Assembly: GCA_003446295.1 (NCBI GenBank)
Contig: DMBB01000095.1
Location: 1 to 24,639, forward strand
Origin: Erysipelotrichaceae bacterium
GTDB lineage: Bacteria; Bacillota_I; Bacilli_A; Erysipelotrichales; Erysipelotrichaceae
DNA: 24,639 bases
Direction: 5' to 3'
In this document: positions 1 to 7,999 of the stretch, piece by piece
Position numbering within the stretch: the first letter of the stretch is position 1
How the letters are laid out: every line of letters begins with the position of its first letter
The notes under the pieces: generated by a model
What the model was told of the DNA's origin: nothing
The model's input: only the letters and a program-made list of their open reading frames with translations
The model's database searches: none
Made by a program: the position numbers and the translations under genes

Positions 1-836
1 AAGAAGTACTGCTGCTTCAGACGGAGATACTTGCCTGCCGGTGTTGAATCATCCGGATACAGCTTTTCACAGATCTCGTTGACTTCAGACAGATACTGCT
101 GATAGTTCTTCCAAGGCGGGGAAACATCAGCAGGCTCTGCTGCCCAGAGACGCAGTGTATTGACCATTTCCGTATTTGCACCGATCATCGGAACATCATA
201 AGGTACTGCAAGTACATGTTCCGTGTTGACTCTGTGGAAATGCAGATCTCCCTTGTCATCACTCCATACTTCAACGTTTCCGTAGAAACGTACATCTACA
301 GCATGCTTGATCTTGCGGATCTCCCACGGATTTCCGTTTCTCAGCCACATGTCAGGACGTTCGACCTGTTCACCCTGTTCATTGATCGCCTGATGGAAGA
401 AACCTGACTGATAGCGGATGCAGTTGCCGTTGATCGGCAGGTTTTCCGAAGCTGCAGAGTCCATAAAGCATGCAGCAAGTCTTCCCAGACCGCCGTTGCC
501 CAGACCCGCGTCTCTTTCACGTCCGGCAAGTTCATCATAGCTGATGCCGAGGTCCTTAAGTCCCTCAACTACCATGTCGTAGATTCCAAGGTTCTTTAAG
601 TTGTTGGTCATCATTTTTCCGAGCAGGAACTCCATCGAAAAATAATAAACCTGTTTAGCTTCCTGTTTTCTTTCAGCGACTTTCGTTTCTTTCCAGTTAA
701 GGCTCGCATAGTCACGAATCATCTGTCCGAGAACCAGAAGTCTGTCTGTAGGATGGGTATCCTCAACAGTTGTGCCATAAGACTGGATCAAACGGTTACT
801 GAATTCTTTTTTAAAGTCCGTTTTGTTGTCAAACAT
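1..836 (-). CDS. glgP: Glycogen/alpha-glucan phosphorylase, N-terminal part (cut by window edge)
   Basis: This enzyme releases glucose-1-phosphate from glycogen or maltodextrin (GT35 family, PLP-dependent, cytoplasmic). The reverse strand reads from ATG at 834-836 with no stop to base 1, giving about 278 N-terminal residues of a protein normally near 750-800. Family signatures are visible: YFSMEFLLGK, then GNGGLGRLAACFMDS, the NGNCIRYQSGFF segment and a WEIR motif, all in the usual order. The PLP lysine and the active-site C-terminal half lie outside the window. A GAAGG ribosome binding site sits just upstream of the ATG, and an extended -10 lies further upstream at 861-869. The gene is separated from the VanY-like gene by that gene's terminator, so it is probably its own transcription unit. 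Family assignment is secure; the choice between glycogen and maltodextrin as substrate is not. Confidence 0.95.
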   Translation of the reverse strand, partial: MFDNKTDFKKEFSNRLIQSYGTTVEDTHPTDRLLVLGQMIRDYASLNWKETKVAERKQEAKQVYYFSMEFLLGKMMTNNLKNLGIYDMVVEGLKDLGISYDELAGRERDAGLGNGGLGRLAACFMDSAASENLPINGNCIRYQSGFFHQAINEQGEQVERPDMWLRNGNPWEIRKIKHAVDVRFYGNVEVWSDDKGDLHFHRVNTEHVLAVPYDVPMIGANTEMVNTLRLWAAEPADVSPPWKNYQQYLSEVNEICEKLYPDDSTPAGKYLRLKQQYF

Positions 837-860
837 GTTAAAACCTTCCTCAGTTTGAGA

Positions 861-869
861 ATTATAGCA
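861..869 (-). promoter_or_regulatory. Extended -10 promoter element for glgP
   Basis: On the minus strand this reads TGCTATAAT, a perfect TATAAT with a TG-n extension, about 25 bases ahead of the glgP start codon. The -35 region is weak (TTTCCT at 17 bases), as is common for extended -10 promoters. Prediction from sequence only. Confidence 0.55.
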
Positions 870-1056
870 GATTTCTCTGTATTAGGAAACCTCATATTTT
901 GAATATAGTCAAGTTGCTGCTTTCACCTGATTTCATGTTCTTTTCCGCACATACTGTATAACCTCCCGGAAACCCGTTTTCACCGCTTTGTGAGGAGTCT
1001 GAAGCCGGTAAAAATCGATGTCCGCAGTAGTCATTCATGCATGTTCTACGAACCAT

Positions 1057-1081
1057 AAAGAAAACAGCCTCAATGAAGCTG
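1057..1081 (-). terminator. Rho-independent terminator after the VanY-like gene
   Basis: The minus strand reads CAGCTTCATTGAGGCTG followed by TTTTCTTT. This is a 7-bp stem with a 3-base loop and a U-tract, starting immediately after the TAG stop at 1082-1084. Confidence 0.7.
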
Positions 1082-1852
1082 CTATTCCTTATATTCTTTT
1101 CCGCCTTCTACATTGAAGTACTCTTCAAATGTTTCCCATTCACTCGCTTCATATATAGCTGAAGCGTATTCTTTTCCGATATACCTGAAATGCCACGGCT
1201 CATATGCATATCCGGTAATATCTTCTTTTCCTTTGGGATACCTCATGATCCATCCGTACTCCTGTGCATGTGCACGGAGCCATTTGCCTTCCGGCGTGTT
1301 TTCGAATGTCTCATTGAAATCCGTGCCCAATCCGCTGTTCATACCCTGGACGATATCGACCGCAAGTCCGGTCTGATGATCAGAGTATCCCGGTCTGGAA
1401 CTGATCCTGTCAGCCCGCTCAGGACTGTATTGTGCAGCATAGTTGTTCCAGAGCTGTCTCTGGTATGATTCAGGCCGATATGCACTTCCCAGTACTAAGT
1501 GAACGCCGTCCTGTTCTGCTGCTTCAAACATCTCTTCCAGAGCTCTGGCTGCAGGTTCTCTCAGTGTCCAGTCAGCGGACATGGCTACGTTGGGTCTTGT
1601 CAGATCTGACGGTTCATATCCGTCAGGCAGTTTATGTGCTTTATTTGCTACTACAAGCAAACTATCAGTACTGTAGAAATCCGGTGTCTCTTCCGGCTCG
1701 GGAGGCATAGTCACGACGATCGTCTGTACGGTCGGTGACGGTGTGGGGGAGGGCACAGTTTCTTCTTCAAGCACCTGCTTTCTGTCTTCCAGAAATGCAA
1801 TTCCCATAACACCGATCAGCAGGATCAACAGCAACGCCATGACTTTTTTCAT
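1082..1852 (-). CDS. VanY-like D-alanyl-D-alanine carboxypeptidase (peptidase M15B)
   Basis: A 256-residue zinc D,D-carboxypeptidase that would remove the terminal D-Ala from peptidoglycan stem peptides outside the membrane. Residues 1-20 are a short basic start plus hydrophobic stretch (signal anchor), followed by a Pro/Thr-rich linker to about residue 60. The catalytic domain shows GSAYRPESYQ, the SDHQTGLAVD zinc motif (His159, Asp166) and EPWHFRY (His221), so all three zinc ligands are present. No vanR/S/H/A genes are nearby, so this is ordinary wall remodelling and should not be read as vancomycin resistance. It is the second gene after queT, 5 bases downstream. Its AGGAG ribosome binding site overlaps the end of queT, which suggests translational coupling. 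Confidence 0.9.
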   Translation of the reverse strand: MKKVMALLLILLIGVMGIAFLEDRKQVLEEETVPSPTPSPTVQTIVVTMPPEPEETPDFYSTDSLLVVANKAHKLPDGYEPSDLTRPNVAMSADWTLREPAARALEEMFEAAEQDGVHLVLGSAYRPESYQRQLWNNYAAQYSPERADRISSRPGYSDHQTGLAVDIVQGMNSGLGTDFNETFENTPEGKWLRAHAQEYGWIMRYPKGKEDITGYAYEPWHFRYIGKEYASAIYEASEWETFEEYFNVEGGKEYKE

Positions 1853-1857
1853 TTAAA

Positions 1858-2364
1858 TTACTCCTCGAATATTTTGGTTTTGCTGAGTGCCTGGATCAGG
1901 AACCAGCCGACAAAGACTGAGATCAGTTCTCCGACTGCCACTTCAGCACCGCAGATCAATGAACCCACTATGACATTGTCCGGGAAGAACAGATATCCTA
2001 GCTCTGCCCCGACAAATACGAAGTTGAATATGACCGGCATCAGGATCGCCAGAACAGGGATCCCCTTGAATTTGCGGTCTTTCAGTTTATATGTGAAGAT
2101 CGCCGCAAGCAGCGTCGCTGCCGTTCCGATCACTGCATCGATCATTCCTGTCGGATTGACGCCTGTCATAGCGCCGATCAGATTCGTCAGGAAGCACCCG
2201 ATCGTCAGGCCGGCGATCGAAGGCTTATAGATCAGCGGAAGCAGTGTCAGTGCTTCAGCAATTCTTACCTGGATATTGCTGAAGGAAAACGGAGCCAGAA
2301 AGAGCGATACAACTGTGTAGACCGCTGCGATCATGGCGACTCTTGCGAATGTTTTTGTGTTCAT
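1858..2364 (-). CDS. queT: QueT family ECF transporter S component (queuosine precursor)
   Basis: A 168-residue hydrophobic protein with about five to six membrane segments. It opens with MNTKTFARVAMIAAVYTVVS and has the QVRIAEALTLLPL segment and the conserved NLIGAMTG region typical of QueT. The family is the substrate-binding subunit of an energy-coupling-factor transporter for queuosine precursors (preQ0/preQ1) and depends on EcfA/EcfT encoded elsewhere. The start ATG has AAGGAG eight or nine bases upstream. A consensus-like promoter and a short structured leader precede the gene, which fits the preQ1-riboswitch control common in this family. Family is confident; substrate follows from family knowledge. 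Confidence 0.88.
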   Translation of the reverse strand: MNTKTFARVAMIAAVYTVVSLFLAPFSFSNIQVRIAEALTLLPLIYKPSIAGLTIGCFLTNLIGAMTGVNPTGMIDAVIGTAATLLAAIFTYKLKDRKFKGIPVLAILMPVIFNFVFVGAELGYLFFPDNVIVGSLICGAEVAVGELISVFVGWFLIQALSKTKIFEE

Positions 2365-2391
2365 TTAATTTTTCTCCTTATTTTAGGTATA

Positions 2392-2413
2392 CGTCAGGTA
2401 GCCGCTACTGACG
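2392..2413 (-). promoter_or_regulatory. Structured 5' leader of queT, possible preQ1-type riboswitch
   Basis: The transcript from the queT promoter would have a leader of about 60 bases. It holds a 6-bp hairpin CGUCAG/CUGACG with a 10-base loop (UAGCGGCUAC), then an A-rich tail containing CCUAAAAUAAGGAG. A hairpin plus A-rich tail running into the Shine-Dalgarno is the general plan of preQ1 class I riboswitches, and a UAG in the loop could pair with CUA in the tail. The usual GGUUC loop signature is missing, so the class is unproven. Confidence 0.35.
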
Positions 2414-2432
2414 GTGCGCAAACACATCGACT

Positions 2433-2461
2433 ATTATATTGAAAGAAATACAGGGAATCAA
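2433..2461 (-). promoter_or_regulatory. Promoter of queT-vanY-like operon
   Basis: The minus strand reads TTGATT, 17 bases, then TATAAT. This is a near-consensus sigma-A promoter placing the transcript start near 2425, about 60 bases ahead of the queT ATG. Confidence 0.7.
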
Positions 2462-2501
2462 GAAAACTTGTTCACTGCATTCAATTCATAATGCTTATTG
2501 C

Positions 2502-2507
2502 TATAAT
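2502..2507 (+). promoter_or_regulatory. -10 element (TATAAT) of the GNAT-creatininase operon
   Basis: A perfect TATAAT ends 21 bases before the ATG at 2529; the -35 is weak. It lies inside the longest possible reading frame, which starts at 2439, and so argues that the real start is downstream at 2529. Confidence 0.5.
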
Positions 2508-2528
2508 GATGTCAGTGAGAGATCTGAA

Positions 2529-3056
2529 ATGCTTGAATTGAAAAAATGGCCCGTACCCGGTCTTGACGAGCTGCGGGACCTGTATGAACACGTTAACCAG
2601 AGATACTGCCTGGTACAGCTGCCTCTGCCCCTTCCCGAAGAACAGACGAAGAATTATCTGAATGCTGTACATACCGGTGTGGCGGGAGACAAACAGCTTT
2701 TGACGCGCGGTATCTTTCTTGACAGCATTCTGATCGGAAAAGCAGAGCTGAACCGCTATCCGGATTCGGATGCCGAACTGGACATCGTTATCCGCAGTGA
2801 ATATACGGGAAACGGATACGGACAGGAAGCACTGGAACTGCTGTTTGCAGAAGCAGCAGCTTCTCATTGGTGCAGTTCTGTCTCAGCATATGTCCACAGG
2901 GATAACATGCATGCAAGGAAACTGATGATGAAAGCATCGATGCGTCAGCTGCGTCCATTCAAGGCAGATATCCTTGTTCCGGACCACGGAAATTACCGTC
3001 TGAAGACTGTCAGCGGATATGAATATCATCTAGATATACAGGAGGTAAACAGATGA
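2529..3056 (+). CDS. GNAT family N-acetyltransferase
   Basis: A protein of about 175 residues from the ATG at 2529. The frame is open back to 2439, but the TATAAT at 2502-2507 falls inside that extension. From 2529 the protein begins MLELKKWPVPGLDELRDLY, a normal GNAT N-terminus. The RimJ/RimL-like core is visible: ELDIVIRSEYTGNGYGQEALELL carries the acetyl-CoA loop (GNGYGQEAL, equivalent to the family's R/Q-x-x-G-x-G/A motif), followed by VSAYVHRDNMHARKLMMKA, the usual N-x-x-A helix. The substrate cannot be read from sequence. The stop overlaps the creatininase-family start by four bases (ATGA), so the two genes are translationally coupled and probably act together. Confidence 0.8.
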   Translation: MLELKKWPVPGLDELRDLYEHVNQRYCLVQLPLPLPEEQTKNYLNAVHTGVAGDKQLLTRGIFLDSILIGKAELNRYPDSDAELDIVIRSEYTGNGYGQEALELLFAEAAASHWCSSVSAYVHRDNMHARKLMMKASMRQLRPFKADILVPDHGNYRLKTVSGYEYHLDIQEVNR

Positions 3057-3829
3057 GACTTGCCAACATCACATGGCCTCAGGCAGAAGCCTATTTCAAA
3101 GACCATGACACTGTCATCGTGCCTTTGGGCAGCACGGAATGCCATGGCACGCATATGCCGCTGGGTACAGACACCATGATCCCCGATAAGATCCTGGAAG
3201 TACTTGAGCCGAAAACAGATGCGCTGATCGCACCGACAATGCCCTACGGAAATACCGATTACCTTGCTGTATTCCCCGGCACGATCAGTCTTGGACCGGA
3301 AGTTACCTATCAGGTGATGTTCAGGATCCTTGACGGACTGCGCAGACACGGTGCAAGGAGATTCATCGTCCTGAACGGACACGGCGGGAACAACAGCATA
3401 CTGGACAGGCTTTCTGTCGATATGCAGAAAGAGGGATGCATTCTTGCACAGATGAACTGGTGGATCATGGTCTGGGATCTTGTTCCGGACTGGAAAGGAG
3501 ACTCACCCTGGAGAGGCGGTCATGGCGGAGCTGAAGAAACCGCTGCGGTCATGGCAATCGATCCCGATCTGATCGACTACGATGCGATCGGTGATCTGCA
3601 CCTGAAATCATTAAGTGAAGAACTTCCGTTCTCCGGTATGTCGGCTGTCAGATTCAAAGGCGTTGATATCCCGATGAGACGCTTCACAACAGACGTGACG
3701 GATAATGGCTGGGTAGGCGCAGATCATCCGAAATATGCCACCAAAGAATGGGGCGAACAAATGATCAATGCCACAGCTGATTACATTGCAGAATTCATTG
3801 AAGCCTTCAAAAAGGTTGATCTTGGATGA
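3053..3829 (+). CDS. Creatininase-family amidohydrolase
   Basis: A 258-residue metal-dependent amidohydrolase. The metal-binding block reads GSTECHGTHMPLGTD (Glu29, His31/His34, Asp40), followed by FPGTISL, the NGHGGNN loop and GGHGGAEET, which supplies the later acidic ligand. These are the defining motifs of the family (creatinine amidohydrolase, formamide hydrolase ArfB, MftE). Nothing in the neighbourhood points to creatinine, riboflavin or mycofactocin pathways, so the substrate is unknown. Good GGAGG ribosome binding site, ATGA overlap with the GNAT gene, and a terminator directly after the stop. Length is normal for the family. Confidence 0.9.
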   Translation: MRLANITWPQAEAYFKDHDTVIVPLGSTECHGTHMPLGTDTMIPDKILEVLEPKTDALIAPTMPYGNTDYLAVFPGTISLGPEVTYQVMFRILDGLRRHGARRFIVLNGHGGNNSILDRLSVDMQKEGCILAQMNWWIMVWDLVPDWKGDSPWRGGHGGAEETAAVMAIDPDLIDYDAIGDLHLKSLSEELPFSGMSAVRFKGVDIPMRRFTTDVTDNGWVGADHPKYATKEWGEQMINATADYIAEFIEAFKKVDLG

Positions 3830-3830
3830 C

Positions 3831-3889
3831 AAAAGAGAGGCTGAAGAAGAACACTGATCTGATCAGTTGTGGCTCTTTGCCTCTTTTAT
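3831..3889 (+). terminator. Terminator after the creatininase-family gene
   Basis: Outer stem AGAGGC (about 3836-3841) pairs with GCCTCT (3879-3884) followed by TTTAT. An inner stem ACTGA/TCAGT lies between. It begins within a few bases of the stop codon. Confidence 0.7.
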
Positions 3890-3933
3890 ATTGCAAACAC
3901 AAAAAACATATGCGGATGTTATTTTTTCAAAAC

Positions 3934-3981
3934 ACTCAAAAACTCTGTTTCCTGTGAAAGGGGGTCCATGGAAACAGAGTT
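3934..3981 (-). terminator. Terminator of the PTS/enoate-reductase operon
   Basis: A perfect 12-bp inverted repeat (AACTCTGTTTCC at 3941-3952 with its complement at 3970-3981) is followed on the minus strand by a U-run (AGTTTTTG). It lies just past the stop of the 636-residue flavoenzyme and marks the end of the eight-gene transcript. Confidence 0.75.
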
Positions 3982-3986
3982 CTTGT

Positions 3987-5897
3987 TTATATCTGCATAG
4001 CTGTCTGTGTTGCTTCAAAGATCGCTTTTTTGGCGTCTCCTGCCTTACTGCTGTCACCCGCCGCAACATATATGATATCTGCTCCGGTGAGTTCATCTTT
4101 GAGCTTTGTGTTTGATCTTGCGCCAAAGGCAAGTATCACGGCATCATATCCGGACAGTTCAAATTGCTGCTCATCTTTTGTGTATGCAATACCATCGTTG
4201 TTGATCTTTGCAACTTTACTGCCGAGGATAAAACTGACATGATTTTCTTCCAGATGTCTGATGAGAGATGCTCTGACCTTGGAAGGAGCTAAAGGCGCGG
4301 CCTTGTCCAGCATATCGACCAGAGTTACCTGATTGTTTTTCGACAGAACTTCAGCAGTTTCTGCACCGACAAGTCCTGCTCCCAGCACAAGCAGTTTCTG
4401 ACCGGAGAACTGCTTCGTATATGTCAGTACTTCCTGTGCCAGACAAACATGATCACCATGAATGCCTTCGATGCGCGGTACGACCGGTACAGAGCCGGTT
4501 GTATCGACAACAATATCGAATTCGTTTTCTTCCAGCAGCTTTCTGTTTACTTCCGTACCGTAATGGTAAACTGCACCGTATTTCTTTCCGATCGTCTCAA
4601 ACGCAGACATGTTCTTTGCAAGTCCGCTTTTCATCGGCGGTACGGAAGCCAGACGGAACTGACCACCGGGCATGTTTTCTTTTTCGAAGACCTCAACAGT
4701 ATGACCTCTTTTTGCCAGGATCCATGCTGCCTGAAGGCCGGCAGGACCTGCACCTGCTACTGCGATCTTTTTAGGTGTTTCTGCAGGTGTGATCTTCCAT
4801 GTGCCTTCTTTGCCGGAGAATGGATTGTTCATACAGGAAATACCATAGCCTTCTTCAAAGAACTTCCGATACAGACATCTTTGCATACAGCCTGTACACG
4901 TGATGATCTCATCGATCCTGCCTTCTTTGATCTTTTCCGGGAAATGCGGATCTGCGATGGACTGTCTGCCTGTTGCGACGAGATCCATATATTTTCCTTT
5001 CACAGCTGATAATGCAAGCACAGGATCATTGATCCTGCCGACGCCAATGACAGGAATATGTACAAGATCCTTGATCTTTCTGACATTATCCATATTAAAG
5101 CCGGCATCGGTATAGTAGGATTCGATCGGACTTCCGTAGGAAACATTGATCACATCTGCACCAGCCTCTTCGATCAGCAGTGCATGAACCATTGCATCTT
5201 CGATTGTATTGCCGTTCTCCTGAGGATCAGCACCGTTGATACGTACAGATACCGGAAAATCATTTCCGCATGTCTGCTTGACTGCTTTGAGAATCTCGCA
5301 GATCAGTCTTGCATTATTGGATGGACTGCCGCCGTAAATATCTGTACGATTGTTGCATGCTTTGGATAAAAACTGATCCAGAAGATAGCCGTGCGCTCCA
5401 TGCAGTTCCACCCCGTCAAAGCCTGCTTTCTGCGCTCGCTGTGCCGCATCAGTAAAGGCTTTGATCAGATCCGGAATCTCTTCTGTTCTGATTTCACGAA
5501 CTTCCCTGCCGTTGGTTCCATAGGGAATCCTAGAAGGACCGATCACAGAAAGCTCCGGATTTTCCAGCTGGGCAACCCTGCCGGAATGCTGAAGCTGAGC
5601 AAAGATCCTTCCTCCTGCCTCATGCACTTCATCGACGATCTGTTTCAGTCCGGGAATGAAGCGGTCATCATAGATTCCTCCTTGTACCGGATTGGCAATA
5701 CCATCCTCTCTGACAGCGAGAAATTCAGTAAACTGCAGACCATATCCGCCCAGTGCTCTTTCTCTGTAATAATCTGCTGCCTGCTTTGTAAAAACGTGGT
5801 TTCCATCAGTCAGGCAGGTATCCATTGCCGGCATAACAAATCTGTTCGGAATTGTCAGTCGGCCGATCTTTATGGGTTCAAATAATGCTTCAAACAT
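3987..5897 (-). CDS. Fe-S flavoenzyme of the 2,4-dienoyl-CoA/enoate reductase (FadH/BaiH) family
   Basis: A 636-residue multidomain oxidoreductase. Residues 1-330 are an old-yellow-enzyme TIM barrel binding FMN, with the HGAHGYLLDQF motif at about 166. Next comes a [4Fe-4S] site, CTGCMQRC plus a later Cys (Cys334, 337, 341, about 355). Residues from about 370 hold an FAD-binding fold (VAGAGPAGLQAAW) and an NAD(P)-binding fold (LVLGAGLVGAETAEVL). The family reduces activated C=C bonds or C-N bonds (2-enoates, dienoyl-CoA, bile acid enones, trimethylamine), so the domain plan does not give the substrate. It is the last gene of the operon, with ribosome binding site GGAGGA, 9 bases after the MBL gene. 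It probably needs anaerobic conditions because of the cluster. Confidence 0.92.
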   Translation of the reverse strand: MFEALFEPIKIGRLTIPNRFVMPAMDTCLTDGNHVFTKQAADYYRERALGGYGLQFTEFLAVREDGIANPVQGGIYDDRFIPGLKQIVDEVHEAGGRIFAQLQHSGRVAQLENPELSVIGPSRIPYGTNGREVREIRTEEIPDLIKAFTDAAQRAQKAGFDGVELHGAHGYLLDQFLSKACNNRTDIYGGSPSNNARLICEILKAVKQTCGNDFPVSVRINGADPQENGNTIEDAMVHALLIEEAGADVINVSYGSPIESYYTDAGFNMDNVRKIKDLVHIPVIGVGRINDPVLALSAVKGKYMDLVATGRQSIADPHFPEKIKEGRIDEIITCTGCMQRCLYRKFFEEGYGISCMNNPFSGKEGTWKITPAETPKKIAVAGAGPAGLQAAWILAKRGHTVEVFEKENMPGGQFRLASVPPMKSGLAKNMSAFETIGKKYGAVYHYGTEVNRKLLEENEFDIVVDTTGSVPVVPRIEGIHGDHVCLAQEVLTYTKQFSGQKLLVLGAGLVGAETAEVLSKNNQVTLVDMLDKAAPLAPSKVRASLIRHLEENHVSFILGSKVAKINNDGIAYTKDEQQFELSGYDAVILAFGARSNTKLKDELTGADIIYVAAGDSSKAGDAKKAIFEATQTAMQI

Positions 5898-5906
5898 AGG
5901 TCCTCC

Positions 5907-6716
5907 TTACAGTTCTTCTTCGCTGTAGCAGATATTTCCTTCAACGCCATCAGCTCTTGCGCCGGTATCTGTGCGCCTTCTGGCCCAGAAACAGTCTCTT
6001 CCCATCAGCTTTGTCGGGATCCTGTCATCTTTTCTTTCCAGGATCAATCTGCAGTTTTCAATATTGTTATCAAGCAGTTCTTTCGGTGACCAGCAGGAAC
6101 CATGCTGACGCAGGATCGTATCATAAAGGGATTCATATGTCTTCATATATGTCAGGGCATCAAGATATTCACTGACTGTTGCAGAGTTTTCCAAACCCAG
6201 CAGTGTTCCGACACCCGACGCGTCACCAAACATGGCAGTTCTGTCTTCCAGGATCAGAGGTACCATAGAACCTCTGGTATGACCGGGCACATGGATAAAC
6301 AGTACATGCACATCTCCAAGATCCACCAGATCTTTGTCGTTCAGATCTCTGAATCCGTCTGTTTTTTCGGGCAGAAAATCTGTTTCTCTGATATGAAAAC
6401 CGCTGCTGCTCATCATCTGTTTTCTATAAGCAAGCGTGCACTGCTTTTTCTGCAGTTCTGCATCAAGCGGATTCATATATACTTCATCAAAGCCATAAGC
6501 ACCACTGGCATGATCGACATGACCATGAGTGATATATACTGCTGCGGGCAGATCTGTCAGAGACTGAATAAACCCTTTCAGATCACCGATGCCGAATCCG
6601 GTATCAATTAACATAGCTTTTCTGCTGCCGATCACCAGATACTCTGAAACCCCTGTTCCTTCGTTGATCCGGTACATATGGTCAGAGACCTGTACGGCTG
6701 TATACTGTATTTCCAT
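5907..6716 (-). CDS. MBL-fold metallo-hydrolase
   Basis: A 269-residue metallo-beta-lactamase-fold hydrolase. The metal motif THGHVDH gives His64, His66, Asp68 and His69; later ligands are in PGHTRGS, FGDASG and RQHGS. A TTG start 15 bases upstream (6731) is possible and would overlap the preceding gene by four bases. I chose ATG 6716 because a GAGGT ribosome binding site lies 8 bases before it and because the second MBL protein of this window aligns from there. The two share the end pattern VDGV-x-GNI-x-YSE. The family hydrolyses esters, lactones, thioesters or phosphodiesters; a lactonase or esterase acting on the imported compound is my guess. Confidence 0.87.
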   Translation of the reverse strand: MEIQYTAVQVSDHMYRINEGTGVSEYLVIGSRKAMLIDTGFGIGDLKGFIQSLTDLPAAVYITHGHVDHASGAYGFDEVYMNPLDAELQKKQCTLAYRKQMMSSSGFHIRETDFLPEKTDGFRDLNDKDLVDLGDVHVLFIHVPGHTRGSMVPLILEDRTAMFGDASGVGTLLGLENSATVSEYLDALTYMKTYESLYDTILRQHGSCWSPKELLDNNIENCRLILERKDDRIPTKLMGRDCFWARRRTDTGARADGVEGNICYSEEEL

Positions 6717-6727
6717 TGTTCTGTACC

Positions 6728-7981
6728 TCAATGACTGAATTCTTCCAGTTTTGAACGGATCATATCCGTCATGACTTCCGGCAGCCCGACAGGAATATTG
6801 GATGTCAGGCTTTCAAAGTTCTTGCCGTATTCTTCTTTTTCCACAAGATATCCGACATCATCCGGTGTATAACACAGCACAAGATGATGATCATGCGGCT
6901 GATGTGAGATGATCGACAATCCCAATGAGGCAGTTAATTCCCCGGGAAATACTCCGAACTTCAGCTCACCGAAGTTATACGCCCTGCCGATCAGCATATC
7001 GCTGCATTCCGACGGTCCCTCCAGCTTGAGCTGCAGAGCCATCTTTGAATCACCCTTGATCTTTTTCTGCTGGGGATTGGTTTCTTCCTGGATCTCTCTT
7101 TCCAGTTTTGCCAGGCGCCGTCTGATCGCTTCAGGATCTTTTGTATAGGAATAGGAAAGTTCCATCTGTGCTGTCTCAAAACGGTCGATAACGACCGGTA
7201 CAAAGGATGCCTTCTCGTAGATCTGCTGACTGATGTCATTTACCAGCCGCATCAGTTCAGAATAGTCCAGAGCCGGATCATCACTTCGTTTTCTTGTCAG
7301 TCTTGTTGAAGAGTCACCGGCACAGCCGACAAACGGCATGACCGGACAATGATAATGCTCAGAAACCAGCTGGCGTACATTGCCGACCATATCTCCTGTT
7401 ATCTTCGGGTTCTTAGGGAAAATGACTGTAGAATGCGTCGTCATTTCCATCCACATACCGATCAGCTGCTCATTTTCATCTTTGAAGGAGATCAGATTGA
7501 TATCCTTGTCTGCTGCAAGTGAGAGATCGTTTCTGTTTCCGTAGCAGCCTTCGACAGGTATGACTGCGATTTCTGATGTGTATGGACGCAGCTGTTTCTC
7601 CAGTTCAAAGAACAGGTCTGTCATCAGATTTACACAGTGATCAACAAAGCCCATATACAGCTGTGATTCATCGGCTTTCCGGGAAGACATCATTTCCGCC
7701 TTCATAAAGCCCGGACCGGAGTGTGTATGCGTACCGTTAATGATCAGCGCATCTTTTGTCAATTTATTCTTCAAACGATCATACAGCCGATCCCGCAGAA
7801 GTGCAGGTATGCCGATATTTTCCATACCGACCCAGTATACATACTTTCCGTCTATATCCAGCAGTGTTCCTGTCATCGTCAGATAATCGTAGAAATCTTC
7901 TTTGGTCAAAGGCTTTGAATCTGCGTTTTTCCAACGGAATGTTTGTTTACACGTCTCATCCAGATAGATGATCGTTTTCAT
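6728..7981 (-). CDS. Neutral/alkaline ceramidase-like hydrolase
   Basis: About 417 residues from ATG 7981; a GTG at 7996 with a more distant GAGG would add five residues. The pattern matches the catalytic domain of non-lysosomal neutral ceramidases. It has an early GKYVYWVGMENIG block, INGTHTHSGPG (zinc-ligand and oxyanion region, His about 85 and 87), a later THSTV histidine, GCAGDSSTR (where ceramidases have the GD-S-P nucleophile region), and a VFPGELTASLGLSI block followed by GYLVEKEEYGKNFES. It lacks a signal peptide and the C-terminal Ig-like domain, so it is probably a cytoplasmic amidase or esterase acting on a PTS-imported substrate; a role in lipid degradation is unlikely. Distant homology, so family call moderate and substrate unknown. 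ATGA-type junction with the MBL gene. Confidence 0.7.
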   Translation of the reverse strand: MKTIIYLDETCKQTFRWKNADSKPLTKEDFYDYLTMTGTLLDIDGKYVYWVGMENIGIPALLRDRLYDRLKNKLTKDALIINGTHTHSGPGFMKAEMMSSRKADESQLYMGFVDHCVNLMTDLFFELEKQLRPYTSEIAVIPVEGCYGNRNDLSLAADKDINLISFKDENEQLIGMWMEMTTHSTVIFPKNPKITGDMVGNVRQLVSEHYHCPVMPFVGCAGDSSTRLTRKRSDDPALDYSELMRLVNDISQQIYEKASFVPVVIDRFETAQMELSYSYTKDPEAIRRRLAKLEREIQEETNPQQKKIKGDSKMALQLKLEGPSECSDMLIGRAYNFGELKFGVFPGELTASLGLSIISHQPHDHHLVLCYTPDDVGYLVEKEEYGKNFESLTSNIPVGLPEVMTDMIRSKLEEFSH

Positions 7982-7999
7982 TGCAGCCCTGTTCACAGC

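Noticed and set aside
1082..1852. Vancomycin resistance gene vanY
   Set aside because: Zinc D,D-carboxypeptidase motifs are present, but no van regulatory or ligase genes accompany it; VanY-like enzymes are common housekeeping proteins.
2439..2528. N-terminal extension of the GNAT gene to ATG 2439
   Set aside because: It would contain the TATAAT promoter element and encode a Cys/His/Asn-rich stretch unlike the family; the ATG at 2529 gives a normal GNAT start.
3941..3981. Inverted repeat considered as an insertion-element end
   Set aside because: No transposase and no matching second copy nearby; position and U-run fit a terminator.
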